64,000 nt of DNA, taken from the NCBI RefSeq assembly GCF_900114765.1, contig NZ_FOUD01000008.1, forward strand, positions 1 through 64,000, in the 5' to 3' direction. The DNA is from Halopseudomonas pachastrellae. Lineage in GTDB: Bacteria; Pseudomonadota; Gammaproteobacteria; Pseudomonadales; Pseudomonadaceae. The translations under genes were made by a program, and so were the position numbers. The notes under the pieces are model-generated. The model worked only from the letters and a program-made list of their open reading frames with translations. It was not told the origin of the DNA and searched no databases. This document shows positions 45,185 to 53,662 of the stretch, piece after piece. Each line of letters begins with the position of its first letter. Within the stretch, counting starts at the first letter, position 1.

Positions 45185-46806
45185 GCCTTGGCCTCACCGC
45201 GCGCTTCGTCGCGCAACACGCGACGCAGCAGTTTGCCCACGGTCGACTTGGGCAGGTCGTCGCGAATCTCAACGTGCTTGGGCACCTTGTAACCGGTCAG
45301 GTTCTCACGGCAGTGGGCAATAATTGCCGCCTCGTCCAGCGCTGCATCGTTGAGGCTAACGAAGATCTTGATCGCCTCGCCAGTGCGCTCATCCGGCACA
45401 CCCACGGCGACACACTCGCGGATACCGGCGTGGCGCATGACGGCATCTTCGACATCGTTGGGGTAGACGTTGAAACCGGAGACCAGAATCATGTCCTTCT
45501 TGCGGTCGACCAGTTTGAGAAAGCCTTCCTGATCGAGCACGCCCACATCACCGGTTTTCAGCCAGCCATCGTCAGAGAACGTCGCTGCGGTTTCATCCGG
45601 ACGGTGCCAGTAGCCCTGCATCACCTGCGGGCCCTTGATCAGCACCTCGCCCGGCTCGCCGCGCGGCGTCTCATTGCCGTCGTCGTCCACAGTCTTGACC
45701 CAGGTATCGATCACCGGTTTACCGATGAACCCTTCCTTATGAGGCGTCTTGGAGGTAGAGGCAACCACCACCGGCGAGGTCTCGGTCAGACCGTAACCTT
45801 CACGCACCACACTGCCGGTCCGCTCCTGCCAGCGACGGGCAATCTCGGTGTTCAGCGGCGCGCCACCGGAGTTGACCCACTTCAGGCGACTGAAATCGAC
45901 GTTGTCGAATTCAGGGTGGTTCATCAGCGACACGAACAGTGAATTGATACCCGTCAGCAGAGTAAAGGGGTGGCGCTTGAGGTCGGCAATCAGCCCGTCC
46001 AGATCACGCGGGTTGGTGATCAGAATGGTGTGGAAGCCGGTAAACACGGAGGCGATGCAGTTCGCCGTAAAGGCAAAGATATGGTACAGCGGCAGCGGTG
46101 AAACCCGCACTTCGCCGCCGTAGTTCACGTCGCCTTCCTTCAGGATGCTCACCGCCTGCAGCACATTACAGAGGATGTTGCGGTGGGTCAGCATCGCGCC
46201 CTTGGATACGCCGGTGGTACCGCCGGTGTATTGCAGCAGTGCCAAATCGTCGAGGCCGCGCTCGGTCTCGATGGCCGGCAGCTCATCACCCAGGCGCAGT
46301 GCTTGCATAAAGCGCACCTCGTCCGACTCGCTGCTGTCGAACTGCGGATTGCTGTAGTCATCCATGCTGGTGACGATCAGCGTCTCGATCTCGGTAGCAC
46401 CTTGCGTCTTGCGCACCAGCGGAACCAGCTTGTCGAGCACCACCACGGCGCGGGCACCGGAGTCGGCAAACTGGTGGCGGGTTTCATGATAGGTGTACTG
46501 GGGGTTGGTGTTGACGATCACCAGTCCGGCACGCAGGGCGCCGAAAATGGCGATGGTGTACTGCAGCAGGTTGGGCAGCTGAATGGCCAGCCGGTCGCCC
46601 GGTTGCAAACCAGCATGCTGGCGCAGGTAGCGCGCAAAGGCGTCGGCCCGTCCGCGCAGCTGGTTAAAGGTCAGAGTGTCGGCACCGCAGGAAAATGCCG
46701 GGCTGTCGCCATAGCGGCTGCAGGACTGCTCCAGGATATCGAAGATCGTGGTGTGACCCAGTTCTGCCAGTTGCGCACTGACGGCATAGTGCTCAGGTGT
46801 AGACAT
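45181..46806 (-). CDS. Acyl-CoA ligase (AMP-forming, long-chain-fatty-acid type)
   Basis: Activates a carboxylic acid to its CoA thioester with ATP. The 541 residues show the AMP-binding P-loop LLQYTGGTTGVSKGA, NSGGAPLN, YGLTETSP, the TGD motif (GWLKTGDVGV), KDMILVSGFNVYPNDVEDAV and the C-terminal catalytic lysine region KSTVGKLLRRVLRDE. ATG 46806 has GAGG upstream; a longer frame to 46926 passes through the operator and is rejected. It leads a two-gene operon with the crotonase and carries operator B 26 bp upstream. Confidence 0.93.
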   Translation of the reverse strand: MSTPEHYAVSAQLAELGHTTIFDILEQSCSRYGDSPAFSCGADTLTFNQLRGRADAFARYLRQHAGLQPGDRLAIQLPNLLQYTIAIFGALRAGLVIVNTNPQYTYHETRHQFADSGARAVVVLDKLVPLVRKTQGATEIETLIVTSMDDYSNPQFDSSESDEVRFMQALRLGDELPAIETERGLDDLALLQYTGGTTGVSKGAMLTHRNILCNVLQAVSILKEGDVNYGGEVRVSPLPLYHIFAFTANCIASVFTGFHTILITNPRDLDGLIADLKRHPFTLLTGINSLFVSLMNHPEFDNVDFSRLKWVNSGGAPLNTEIARRWQERTGSVVREGYGLTETSPVVVASTSKTPHKEGFIGKPVIDTWVKTVDDDGNETPRGEPGEVLIKGPQVMQGYWHRPDETAATFSDDGWLKTGDVGVLDQEGFLKLVDRKKDMILVSGFNVYPNDVEDAVMRHAGIRECVAVGVPDERTGEAIKIFVSLNDAALDEAAIIAHCRENLTGYKVPKHVEIRDDLPKSTVGKLLRRVLRDEARGEAKA

Positions 46807-46831
46807 CTCAGCCTCTTGTTTTTGAACTATT

Positions 46832-46848
46832 GTTTTGCACTGCGAAAC
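46832..46848. promoter_or_regulatory. 17-bp palindromic operator (IclR-type), site B
   Basis: GTTTTGC-ACT-GCGAAAC, a near-perfect palindrome ending 26 bp before the ligase start, the same distance as site A from its gene. It probably blocks transcription just downstream of the promoter. Confidence 0.7.
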
Positions 46849-47065
46849 GAAATACCAAAAAGATGCTAGTCTATTAAAGGCTGGCTGTGCAATGATCGAG
46901 ACACCTGACACTGCCACGATTAACAAAACAGATACAGAGTATCAGTGTGTCACTGTGCGGGGATTGATCATGGTATCTTTCCGCGCGTTAGCGACAGCAG
47001 CGAACTGAAAAGCACCACATTACATTCGGTCGCATCCTCTGATGCGCCACAAGGTACGCAACCCG

Positions 47066-47860
47066 ATGAAAGATGAGCTGGAAACCACAGTAAAGGACGC
47101 CCCTGCCAAGGACCGCAAGTTCGTAGAAGCGCTGTCGCGCGGACTGGACGTATTGCGCGCCTTCAGCCAGGGATCAGTGGTCATGGGCAACCAGGATATC
47201 GCCCGCATCACCGGCCTGCCCAAGCCAACGGTCTCGCGCATGACCTACACGCTGACCAAGCTGGGCTACCTGAGCTACTCCACTCAGCTGGAAAAGTACC
47301 AGCTTGACTCGGGCGTACTGGCGCTGGGTTACGCCTATGTCTCCAACTTGCGGGTGCGCCAACTGGCCAAGCCCTACCTTGATGAATTTGCGCGCAACAC
47401 CAATACCTCGGTTGGCCTGACCTGCCGTGACCGCCTGTCGATGATCTACGTCGAGAACTGCCGCCCGTCGGAATCCACCTCCCTGCGCATGGACGTGGGT
47501 GAGCGCCTGCCGCTGGCCACCACCGCTGCCGGCCGGGCCTATCTGGCTGCCATGAAGGAAGACGAGCGCAGCCACCTGCTCGACGCCATCAAGGCCCGCA
47601 ATCCGGACACCTGGACGGAACTGTACGCCTCCCTGCAACGCAGCTTCGCCGAATATCAGGACCAGGGCTTCTGCCTCTCGCTTGGCGATTGGGACCGCAA
47701 CGTCAACGCCGCCGGCGTGCCTCTGCACCTACAAGACGGCAGCCTGATGGTCCTCACCTGCGGCGCCCCGTCCTATCTGGTCTCTGAAGAACGCGTCAAA
47801 AACCAGCTCGCCCACCAGCTGGCCATGCTGGCACGGGATATCGAGCGGCTGGGGGTTTGA
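47066..47860 (+). CDS. IclR-family transcriptional regulator
   Basis: A 264-residue regulator. The N-terminal winged HTH reads SRGLDVLRAFSQGSVVMGNQDIARITGLPKPTVSRMTYTLTKLGYLSYS; the effector domain covers ~95-260 (RLSMIYVENCRPSESTSLRMDVGERLPLATTAAGRAYLA, then GFCLSLGDWDRNVNAAGVPL). It is divergent from the ligase operon and precedes the bifunctional enzyme, and shared 17-bp palindromes stand before three operons around it. It is therefore the likely regulator of the whole cluster; the effector is probably an acid or acyl-CoA (inference). ATG 47042 is an alternative start. Confidence 0.9.
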   Translation: MKDELETTVKDAPAKDRKFVEALSRGLDVLRAFSQGSVVMGNQDIARITGLPKPTVSRMTYTLTKLGYLSYSTQLEKYQLDSGVLALGYAYVSNLRVRQLAKPYLDEFARNTNTSVGLTCRDRLSMIYVENCRPSESTSLRMDVGERLPLATTAAGRAYLAAMKEDERSHLLDAIKARNPDTWTELYASLQRSFAEYQDQGFCLSLGDWDRNVNAAGVPLHLQDGSLMVLTCGAPSYLVSEERVKNQLAHQLAMLARDIERLGV

Positions 47861-48109
47861 CCCCAGCGGCAAGCCACAAGCTGCAAGCTTCAAGCTTCAA
47901 GCGGCAAGAAAAACCCGGACCTATTGTGAGCCGGGTTTTTTGTGCCCGCCTGAAACAGCGTCTCCTTCAGTTCGGGGTTCGCTTGAAGCTTGCGGCTTGC
48001 GGCTTGCGGCTTGCGGCTTGCGGCTTGCGGCTTGCGGCTTGCGGCTTGCGGCTTGCGGCTTGCGGCTGTGATGAATCTGGCCCGCGCTAGCGCAGGCCAG
48101 ATTCATCAC
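47848..48109. repeat. Heptad-repeat element C (after the IclR gene)
   Basis: The IclR TGA sits in the loop of GCTGGGG-GTTTGA-CCCCAGC (47848-47867). Six units of AGCNNCA type run 47865-47906 and abut a terminator. After a 40-bp gap come GCTTGAA and eleven perfect GCTTGCG units (47981-48064). A perfect 15-bp stem, GTGATGAATCTGGCC (48068-48082) with 48095-48109, closes the element. A frame of about 60 codons on the minus strand (KPQAASR repeats) is a by-product of the array. Confidence 0.87.
47909..47941 (+). terminator. Rho-independent terminator of the IclR gene
   Basis: AAAAACCCGG (47909-47918), 12-nt loop, CCGGGTTTTTT (47931-47941). It is embedded in heptad-repeat element C. Confidence 0.9.
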
Positions 48110-48170
48110 CTTAACTAATAAACCCCCATTTCCTTTTCCCGAGGCATCGACAAGCGGTTTTATTTTTTGT

Positions 48171-48187
48171 ATTTTGCCTAGCGAAAC
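48171..48187. promoter_or_regulatory. 17-bp palindromic operator (IclR-type), site C1
   Basis: ATTTTGC-CTA-GCGAAAC, upstream of the bifunctional hydratase/dehydrogenase gene. It is centred 28 bp before site C2. The AT-rich stretch around it is the probable promoter. Confidence 0.7.
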
Positions 48188-48198
48188 ATGATTCCGCT

Positions 48199-48215
48199 AT
48201 TTCGCGTAGTGAAAC
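48199..48215. promoter_or_regulatory. 17-bp palindromic operator (IclR-type), site C2
   Basis: ATTTCGC-GTA-GTGAAAC, ending 29 bp before the ATG, the same distance as in sites A and B. Two sites here suggest tighter or cooperative control of this operon. Confidence 0.7.
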
Positions 48216-48243
48216 ACACCCAATAAACAGACGGAGATCGAGC

Positions 48244-50337
48244 ATGTCTGATGTGGTCACTCTGGAGCGCAAAGGCGCCATCGCGGTCGTCACCGTGAAC
48301 AACCCGCCGGTCAATGCCCTGGGCATCGCTGTGCGCGAAGGTCTGCAGCAAAGCTTCAAGGCTGCAGAAGCCGATCCGGACGTAAAGGCGATCGTACTGG
48401 TCTGTGAAGGCATGACCTTCATGGCCGGCGCGGACATCAAGGAATTTGGCAAGCCGCCGAAAGAGCCGAGCCTGCCCGACGTGGTCAACGGCATCGAAGC
48501 CGGCAGCAAGCCGAGCGTCGCTGTCATCCACGGCACCGCACTGGGCGGTGGCCTGGAAGTGGCCGTCAGCTGCCACTACCGCATCGCCGTCAAGAGCGCC
48601 AAGGTCGGCCTGCCGGAAGTCAAACTCGGCCTGCTGCCGGGCGCTGGCGGCACTCAGCGCCTGCCGCGTCTGGTTGGCGTTGCCAAGGCTCTGGACATGA
48701 TCGTCAGCGGCAACCCGATCGGTGCCGTCGAAGCCCACGACCTAGGTGTAATCGACGAGCTGGTTGAAGGCGACCTGACCGCTGCCGGTATCGCCTTTGC
48801 CGAAAAGCTGCTGGCCGAGGGCAAGGGCCCGCGCCGCACCGGTGAGCGCACCGACAAGCTCGATGGCGTCGACAACGCCGCTGCCGTTGCTGCCAAGCGC
48901 GCAGAAATCGAGAAGAAAATGCCGGGCCTGTTCTCGCCCCAGCGCTGCGTCTCCGCTGTTGAAGCCGCCTTCGCCCTGCCGCTGGCAGAGGGCCTGAAGC
49001 GCGAGCGCGAACTGTTCGCCGAGTGCCTGGTTTCCCCGCAGCGTGCCGCACTGGTCCACGCTTTCTTCTCCGAGCGTCAGGCCTCCAAGATCAACGACCT
49101 GCCCAAAGACACCCCGGTACGCGACGTCAAGTCGGCTGCGGTCATCGGTGGCGGCACCATGGGCGTCGGCATTGCCATCTGCTTCGCCAACGCCGGCATC
49201 CCGGTCAAGATCCTGGAAATCAGCTCAGAGGCCCGCGACAAGGCCCTTGAGCGTGCCCGCGACACCTACGGCATGAGCGTCAAGCGCGGCAGCCTGACCC
49301 AGGACGCGCTGGAACAGCGCATGACCCTGATCAGCGGCGTGACCGACTATGCCGACCTGTCCGACGTCGACGTTGTTGTCGAAGCCGTGTTCGAAGACAT
49401 GGGCGTCAAGCAGAAGGTGTTCGAGGCACTGGATGCCAACTGCAAGCCGGGCGCTATCCTCGCCTCCAACACCAGCTCGCTGGATCTGAACGCGATTGCT
49501 CAGTTCACCAAGCGTCCGCAGGACGTCGTTGGTCTGCACTTCTTCAGCCCGGCCAACGTCATGCGTCTGCTGGAAGTCGTCCGTGGCGAGAAAACCGCCA
49601 AGGACGTGCTGGCCACCGCCATGGCGATCGGCAAGAAACTGAAGAAGGTCTCGGTGCCGGTTGGCGTCTGCGACGGCTTTGTCGGTAACCGCATGGTGTT
49701 CCAGTACGGTCGCGAGTCCGAATTCCTGCTGGAAGAAGGCGGCACACCGGAGCAGATCGACGGCGCCCTGCGCAAGTTCGGTCTGGCCATGGGCCCGTTC
49801 GCCATGCGTGACCTGTCCGGTCTGGACATCGGCCTGGCTATCCGTACCCGTCAGCGTCAAACCCTGCCGGCCGAGTTCAAACTGCCGGTCGTACTGGACA
49901 AGATGGCCGAAGCCGGCCTGCTGGGTCAGAAGACCGGCAAAGGCTTCTACGTTTACGAGAAGGGCTCGCGCACTCCGCTGCCGAACCCCGAGCTGCCGGC
50001 CATCATGGAAGCCGCCTCGAAGGAACAGGGCATTGAGCGCCGCGAACTGAGCGATGAGTACATCATCGAGCGCACCATCTACGCCCTGATCAACGAAGGT
50101 GCCAAGATCCTGGAAGAAGGCATTGCCCAGCGCGCCAGCGATATCGACGTCATCTACCTGAACGGCTACGGCTTCCCGGCCCACCAGGGTGGCCCGATGT
50201 TCTATGCTGACGCGGTCGGCCTGGATCGCGTATACGCCCGCATCTGCGAATTCCACGAGCAACACGGCGCCTGGTGGAAACCGGCCGCCCTGCTGGAAAA
50301 ACTTGCTAAGGAAGGGCGCAAGTTCGCCGACCTGTGA
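48244..50337 (+). CDS. Bifunctional enoyl-CoA hydratase / 3-hydroxyacyl-CoA dehydrogenase
   Basis: Catalyses hydration and NAD-dependent oxidation in beta-oxidation. The 697 residues have an N-terminal crotonase domain with both catalytic glutamates, Glu105 (GGGLEVAVSCHYR) and Glu125 (GLPEVKLGLLPGAGG), and oxyanion loop MAGADIKEF. The dehydrogenase domain follows, with VIGGGTMGVGIA (about 300-311), NTSSLD, catalytic His in GLHFFSPANVMRLLEVV, and two C-terminal domains. The FadB-like size is normal. No fadA follows; instead the acyl-CoA dehydrogenase pair comes next. The thiolase at 41.1-42.3 kb could serve it. Two IclR-type operators stand upstream. Confidence 0.94.
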   Translation: MSDVVTLERKGAIAVVTVNNPPVNALGIAVREGLQQSFKAAEADPDVKAIVLVCEGMTFMAGADIKEFGKPPKEPSLPDVVNGIEAGSKPSVAVIHGTALGGGLEVAVSCHYRIAVKSAKVGLPEVKLGLLPGAGGTQRLPRLVGVAKALDMIVSGNPIGAVEAHDLGVIDELVEGDLTAAGIAFAEKLLAEGKGPRRTGERTDKLDGVDNAAAVAAKRAEIEKKMPGLFSPQRCVSAVEAAFALPLAEGLKRERELFAECLVSPQRAALVHAFFSERQASKINDLPKDTPVRDVKSAAVIGGGTMGVGIAICFANAGIPVKILEISSEARDKALERARDTYGMSVKRGSLTQDALEQRMTLISGVTDYADLSDVDVVVEAVFEDMGVKQKVFEALDANCKPGAILASNTSSLDLNAIAQFTKRPQDVVGLHFFSPANVMRLLEVVRGEKTAKDVLATAMAIGKKLKKVSVPVGVCDGFVGNRMVFQYGRESEFLLEEGGTPEQIDGALRKFGLAMGPFAMRDLSGLDIGLAIRTRQRQTLPAEFKLPVVLDKMAEAGLLGQKTGKGFYVYEKGSRTPLPNPELPAIMEAASKEQGIERRELSDEYIIERTIYALINEGAKILEEGIAQRASDIDVIYLNGYGFPAHQGGPMFYADAVGLDRVYARICEFHEQHGAWWKPAALLEKLAKEGRKFADL

Positions 50338-50401
50338 TGAATCAGTACGGTCAGCCCCCCGGGCTGACCGTCGGATACCCGTATTACAACGAGGAACCAC
50401 A

Positions 50402-51598
50402 ATGGAAATCCATTTTTCTCCCGAACAGCTCGCCTTCCGTGATGAAGTGCGTGAATTCCTGAAGCAGGAGCTGCCTGCCGACATCGCCCAGAAGGTCAAA
50501 CTGGGCAAACACCTGCACAAGGCTGACCACGAGCGCTGGCAGAAAATCCTGTCCAAGCGCGGCTGGTACGCGCCGGGCTGGCCGGTAGAGCACGGTGGCA
50601 CTACCTGGGGCCCGATCGAGAAGCATATCTTTGACGAAGAGTCCGCCGCTGCCGGCGCACCGCGTCTGGTACCGTTCGGCGTCAACATGGTTGCTCCGGT
50701 AATCATCAAGTTCGGCACCGAAGAACAGAAAGCCACTTACCTGCCGCGCATCCTCGACGGCACCGACTGGTGGTGTCAGGGTTACTCCGAGCCGGGCGCC
50801 GGTTCCGACCTGGCGTCGCTGAAGACCCGCGCCGTGCGCGATGGCGATCACTACATCGTCAACGGTCAGAAAACCTGGACCACGCTGGGCCAGCACGCCA
50901 ACTGGATCTTCTGTCTGGTACGTACCGACCCCGAAGCTCAGCAGCAGCGTGGTATCTCCTTCCTGCTGATCGACATGGCGACCCCTGGTATCACCGTTCG
51001 CCCGATCATCACCCTGGACGGCGACCACGAAGTCAACGAAGTCTTCTTCGATGACGTGAAAGTGCCGGTCGAGAACCTGGTTGGCGAAGAGAACAAGGGC
51101 TGGACCTGCGCCAAGTACCTGCTGACTCACGAGCGTACCGGCCTGGCTGGTATCGGTGCCTCCAAAGCAGCACTGACCAACCTCAAGCGTATTGCCTCCA
51201 AGCAGCAGAAGAACGGCAAGCCGCTGCTCGAAGACGCCCTGTTCCGCAGCCAGATCGCCGAAGTCGAAATGTCGCTGATGGCGGCTGAAATGAGCACCCT
51301 GCGTATCGTTGCCGCGGCTTCCGAAGGCGGCGTACCGGGCTCCGAGAGCTCCATCCTGAAAGTGCAGGGCACTGAAATCCGCCAGGCCATCACTCACCTG
51401 ATGCGCAAGGCACTGGGCCCGTACGCCCTGCCCTTCCTGCCGGAAGAAATGGAACTGGACTTTGATGGCGAGATGCTGGTTGACGACTACGCGGCCACCC
51501 CGGCCTCGCAGTACTTCAACATGCGCAAACTGTCGATCTTCGGTGGATCCAACGAGATCCAGAAGAACATCGTCTCGAAAATGATTCTTGAGCTCTAA
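50402..51598 (+). CDS. Acyl-CoA dehydrogenase, large subunit of a pair
   Basis: FAD-dependent alpha,beta-desaturation of an acyl-CoA. The 398 residues match the pimeloyl-CoA-dehydrogenase large-subunit type: WCQGYSEPGAGSDLASLKTRAV (FAD site), GQKTWTTLGQHANW, and KLSIFGGSNEIQKNIVSKMIL at the C-terminus. The position that holds the catalytic Glu in medium-chain enzymes (YEGT) is FGGS, so the base must come from elsewhere. GAGG lies before ATG 50402; a longer frame runs back into the preceding gene and is rejected. It is cotranscribed with the small subunit 11 bp on. Confidence 0.91.
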   Translation: MEIHFSPEQLAFRDEVREFLKQELPADIAQKVKLGKHLHKADHERWQKILSKRGWYAPGWPVEHGGTTWGPIEKHIFDEESAAAGAPRLVPFGVNMVAPVIIKFGTEEQKATYLPRILDGTDWWCQGYSEPGAGSDLASLKTRAVRDGDHYIVNGQKTWTTLGQHANWIFCLVRTDPEAQQQRGISFLLIDMATPGITVRPIITLDGDHEVNEVFFDDVKVPVENLVGEENKGWTCAKYLLTHERTGLAGIGASKAALTNLKRIASKQQKNGKPLLEDALFRSQIAEVEMSLMAAEMSTLRIVAAASEGGVPGSESSILKVQGTEIRQAITHLMRKALGPYALPFLPEEMELDFDGEMLVDDYAATPASQYFNMRKLSIFGGSNEIQKNIVSKMILEL

Positions 51599-51609
51599 GG
51601 AGGCCGACC

Positions 51610-52743
51610 GTGGATTTCAAACTGACTGAAGAGCAGCAAATGCTCAAAGAAACCGCTGAACGCCTGGTTCGCGACGTTTACGATTTCGAAAGCCGCAGCA
51701 AATTCAGCGCCAGCGAAGCCGGTTTCAGCACCGCTTTCTGGCAGCAGCTGGGTGAGCTGGGCCTGACCGCCATTCCGTTCTCTGAGGAACTGGGCGGCTT
51801 CGGTGGCACCGGCGTTGAAACCATGCTGATCATGGAACAACTGGGCAAGGGCATCTGCCTGGAACCCTACATGGAGTCCGTGGTTCTGGCTGGCGGCCTG
51901 ATCGGCCAGCTGGGCAGCGACGCGCAGAAAGAAGAGCTACTGGGCGGCATTGCTACCGGTGAGCTGCAAGCCGCCGTTGCATTGGACGAGCTGAACAGCC
52001 ACTACGACCTGGCCAACGTCACCACCACTGCTACCGAGCAAGGCGGTAGCTGGAGCCTGAGCGGCCGTAAGGGTGTTGTGATCGGCGGTCAGACTGCCGG
52101 CAAGATCCTGGTCTCTGCCCGTACCGCTGGCAACAGCCGTGACGAGCAAGGCATCAGCCTGTTCGTGGTTGACCCGAACGCTGCCGGCGTAACCCGCCGC
52201 GTGTACGCCACCGTTGACGGCCGCAAGGCCTGCGAGCTGTTCCTGGACAACGCCCAGGGCGAGCTGCTGGGCGAAGCCGGCAAGGCGTTCGACGCCATCC
52301 GCTACCAGAGCGGCCGCGCCATCGCTGCCCTGTGTGCAGAAGCCGTTGGCGCCATGCGCACTGCCTGCGACCTGACCCTGGACTACCTCAAGACCCGCAA
52401 GCAGTTCGGCGTGCCGATCGGCAAGTTCCAGGTTCTGCAGCACCGTATGGTCGACATGATCAGCGAGCTGGAGCGTGCTACCTCCATGGCCATCCTGGCT
52501 GCCTCGCTGGCAGACGATGCCGACAGCGCCGAGCGCAGTGCCAAGCTGGCCGCCGCCAAGTTCATCGTCAACCGCGCTGGCCGTTACGTTGCCGAACAGT
52601 GCATCCAGCTGCATGGCGGTATCGCCATGACCTGGGAGTACAACGGTGCTCACTACGCCAAGCGCCTGGTCATGATCAGCCACCAGTTCGGTGATGACGA
52701 CCACCACCTGGAAGCCTACGCAGCGCAACTCGGCGCCGCATAA
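51610..52743 (+). CDS. Acyl-CoA dehydrogenase, small subunit of a pair
   Basis: Partner of the preceding dehydrogenase, 377 residues with the same three-domain fold but shorter N-terminal part. RKQFGVPIGKFQVLQHRMVDM and QCIQLHGGIAMTWEYNGAHYAKRL are clear, the latter with a Glu in the segment that holds the base in some relatives. A GTG start at 51610 has AGGAGG 7 bp upstream. Paired dehydrogenases of this kind act as heteromers on dicarboxyl- or ring-bearing acyl-CoAs (established for pimeloyl- and steroid-type enzymes), so the substrate is probably not a plain fatty acyl-CoA. Confidence 0.9.
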   Translation: MDFKLTEEQQMLKETAERLVRDVYDFESRSKFSASEAGFSTAFWQQLGELGLTAIPFSEELGGFGGTGVETMLIMEQLGKGICLEPYMESVVLAGGLIGQLGSDAQKEELLGGIATGELQAAVALDELNSHYDLANVTTTATEQGGSWSLSGRKGVVIGGQTAGKILVSARTAGNSRDEQGISLFVVDPNAAGVTRRVYATVDGRKACELFLDNAQGELLGEAGKAFDAIRYQSGRAIAALCAEAVGAMRTACDLTLDYLKTRKQFGVPIGKFQVLQHRMVDMISELERATSMAILAASLADDADSAERSAKLAAAKFIVNRAGRYVAEQCIQLHGGIAMTWEYNGAHYAKRLVMISHQFGDDDHHLEAYAAQLGAA

Positions 52744-52755
52744 GCCCCTCCGGAC

Positions 52756-52795
52756 TGCCGGGTTAGCGACGATCGGTCACTAACCCGGCATTTTT
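52756..52795 (+). terminator. Rho-independent terminator of the dehydrogenase operon
   Basis: TGCCGGGTTAG (52756-52766), 13-nt loop, CTAACCCGGCA (52780-52790), TTTTT. It separates the dehydrogenase operon from etfB, so ETF has its own promoter. Confidence 0.92.
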
Positions 52796-52910
52796 GTCCA
52801 ACAAAGCGACAATTTGTACTTTCGGGCGCTGAATCTGCCCGGTATCCTATGCACCCCTTTTAACGTCGTGCGCCCGCGGGCGTCTCAAGACTTGTGGAGG
52901 ACTAACGTCC

Positions 52911-53660
52911 ATGAAAATCCTCGTTGCCGTTAAGCGCGTGGTCGATTACAACGTCAAGGTTCGCGTCAAGGCCGATAACTCCGGTGTTGACCTGGCCAAC
53001 GTCAAGATGTCGATGAACCCCTTCTGCGAAATCGCCGTAGAAGAAGCCGTACGCCTGAAAGAAAAAGGCGTTGCGACCGAAATCGTCGCTGTCACTGTCG
53101 GCCCGACTGCCGCCCAGGAACAACTGCGTACCGCCCTGGCATTGGGCGCCGACCGCGCTGTTCTGGTTGAGTCCGCAGAGGAGCTGAGCTCCCTGGCCAT
53201 CGCCAAGGCGCTGAAAGCCGTTGTTGATAAAGAGCAGCCGCAGCTGGTTATCCTCGGCAAGCAGGCCATCGACTCCGACAACAACCAGACTGGCCAGATG
53301 CTGGCTGCACTGTCTGGCTACGCTCAGGGCACCTTTGCCTCTGAAGTTGCCGTTGAAGGCGACAGCGTCAAAGTCACCCGCGAAATCGACGGCGGTCTGC
53401 AGACCGTTGCGCTGAAACTGCCGGCCATTGTTACCACTGACCTGCGTCTGAACGAGCCGCGCTACGCGTCGCTGCCGAACATCATGAAGGCCAAGAAAAA
53501 GCCGCTGGAAACCCTCAAGCCGGAAGACCTGGGTGTGAGCACTGCCTCCACCGTCTCCACCCTGAAGGTTGAAGCCCCGGCTGCCCGCAGTGCTGGCATC
53601 AAGGTCAAGAGCGTTGACGAGCTGGTCGACAAACTGAAGAACGAAGCCAAGGTGATCTGA
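52911..53660 (+). CDS. etfB: Electron transfer flavoprotein beta subunit
   Basis: With EtfA, accepts electrons from acyl-CoA dehydrogenases and passes them to ETF:ubiquinone oxidoreductase. The 249 residues show [20 protein letters not shown], the AMP-binding [17 protein letters not shown], and the diagnostic [23 protein letters not shown] with the dehydrogenase recognition loop. It is separated from etfA by 2 bp. It lies just behind the acyl-CoA dehydrogenase operon but after a terminator, as a shared housekeeping acceptor. Confidence 0.96.
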   Translation: MKILVAVKRVVDYNVKVRVKADNSGVDLANVKMSMNPFCEIAVEEAVRLKEKGVATEIVAVTVGPTAAQEQLRTALALGADRAVLVESAEELSSLAIAKALKAVVDKEQPQLVILGKQAIDSDNNQTGQMLAALSGYAQGTFASEVAVEGDSVKVTREIDGGLQTVALKLPAIVTTDLRLNEPRYASLPNIMKAKKKPLETLKPEDLGVSTASTVSTLKVEAPAARSAGIKVKSVDELVDKLKNEAKVI

Positions 53661-53662
53661 AC

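Noticed and set aside
47865-48064. Tandem repeats considered as a CRISPR array
   Set aside because: The unit is 7 bp without spacers and no cas genes are nearby.
47921-48109. A short minus-strand frame encoding KPQAASR repeats
   Set aside because: The repetition is a direct product of the GCTTGCG tandem array; there is no start signal.
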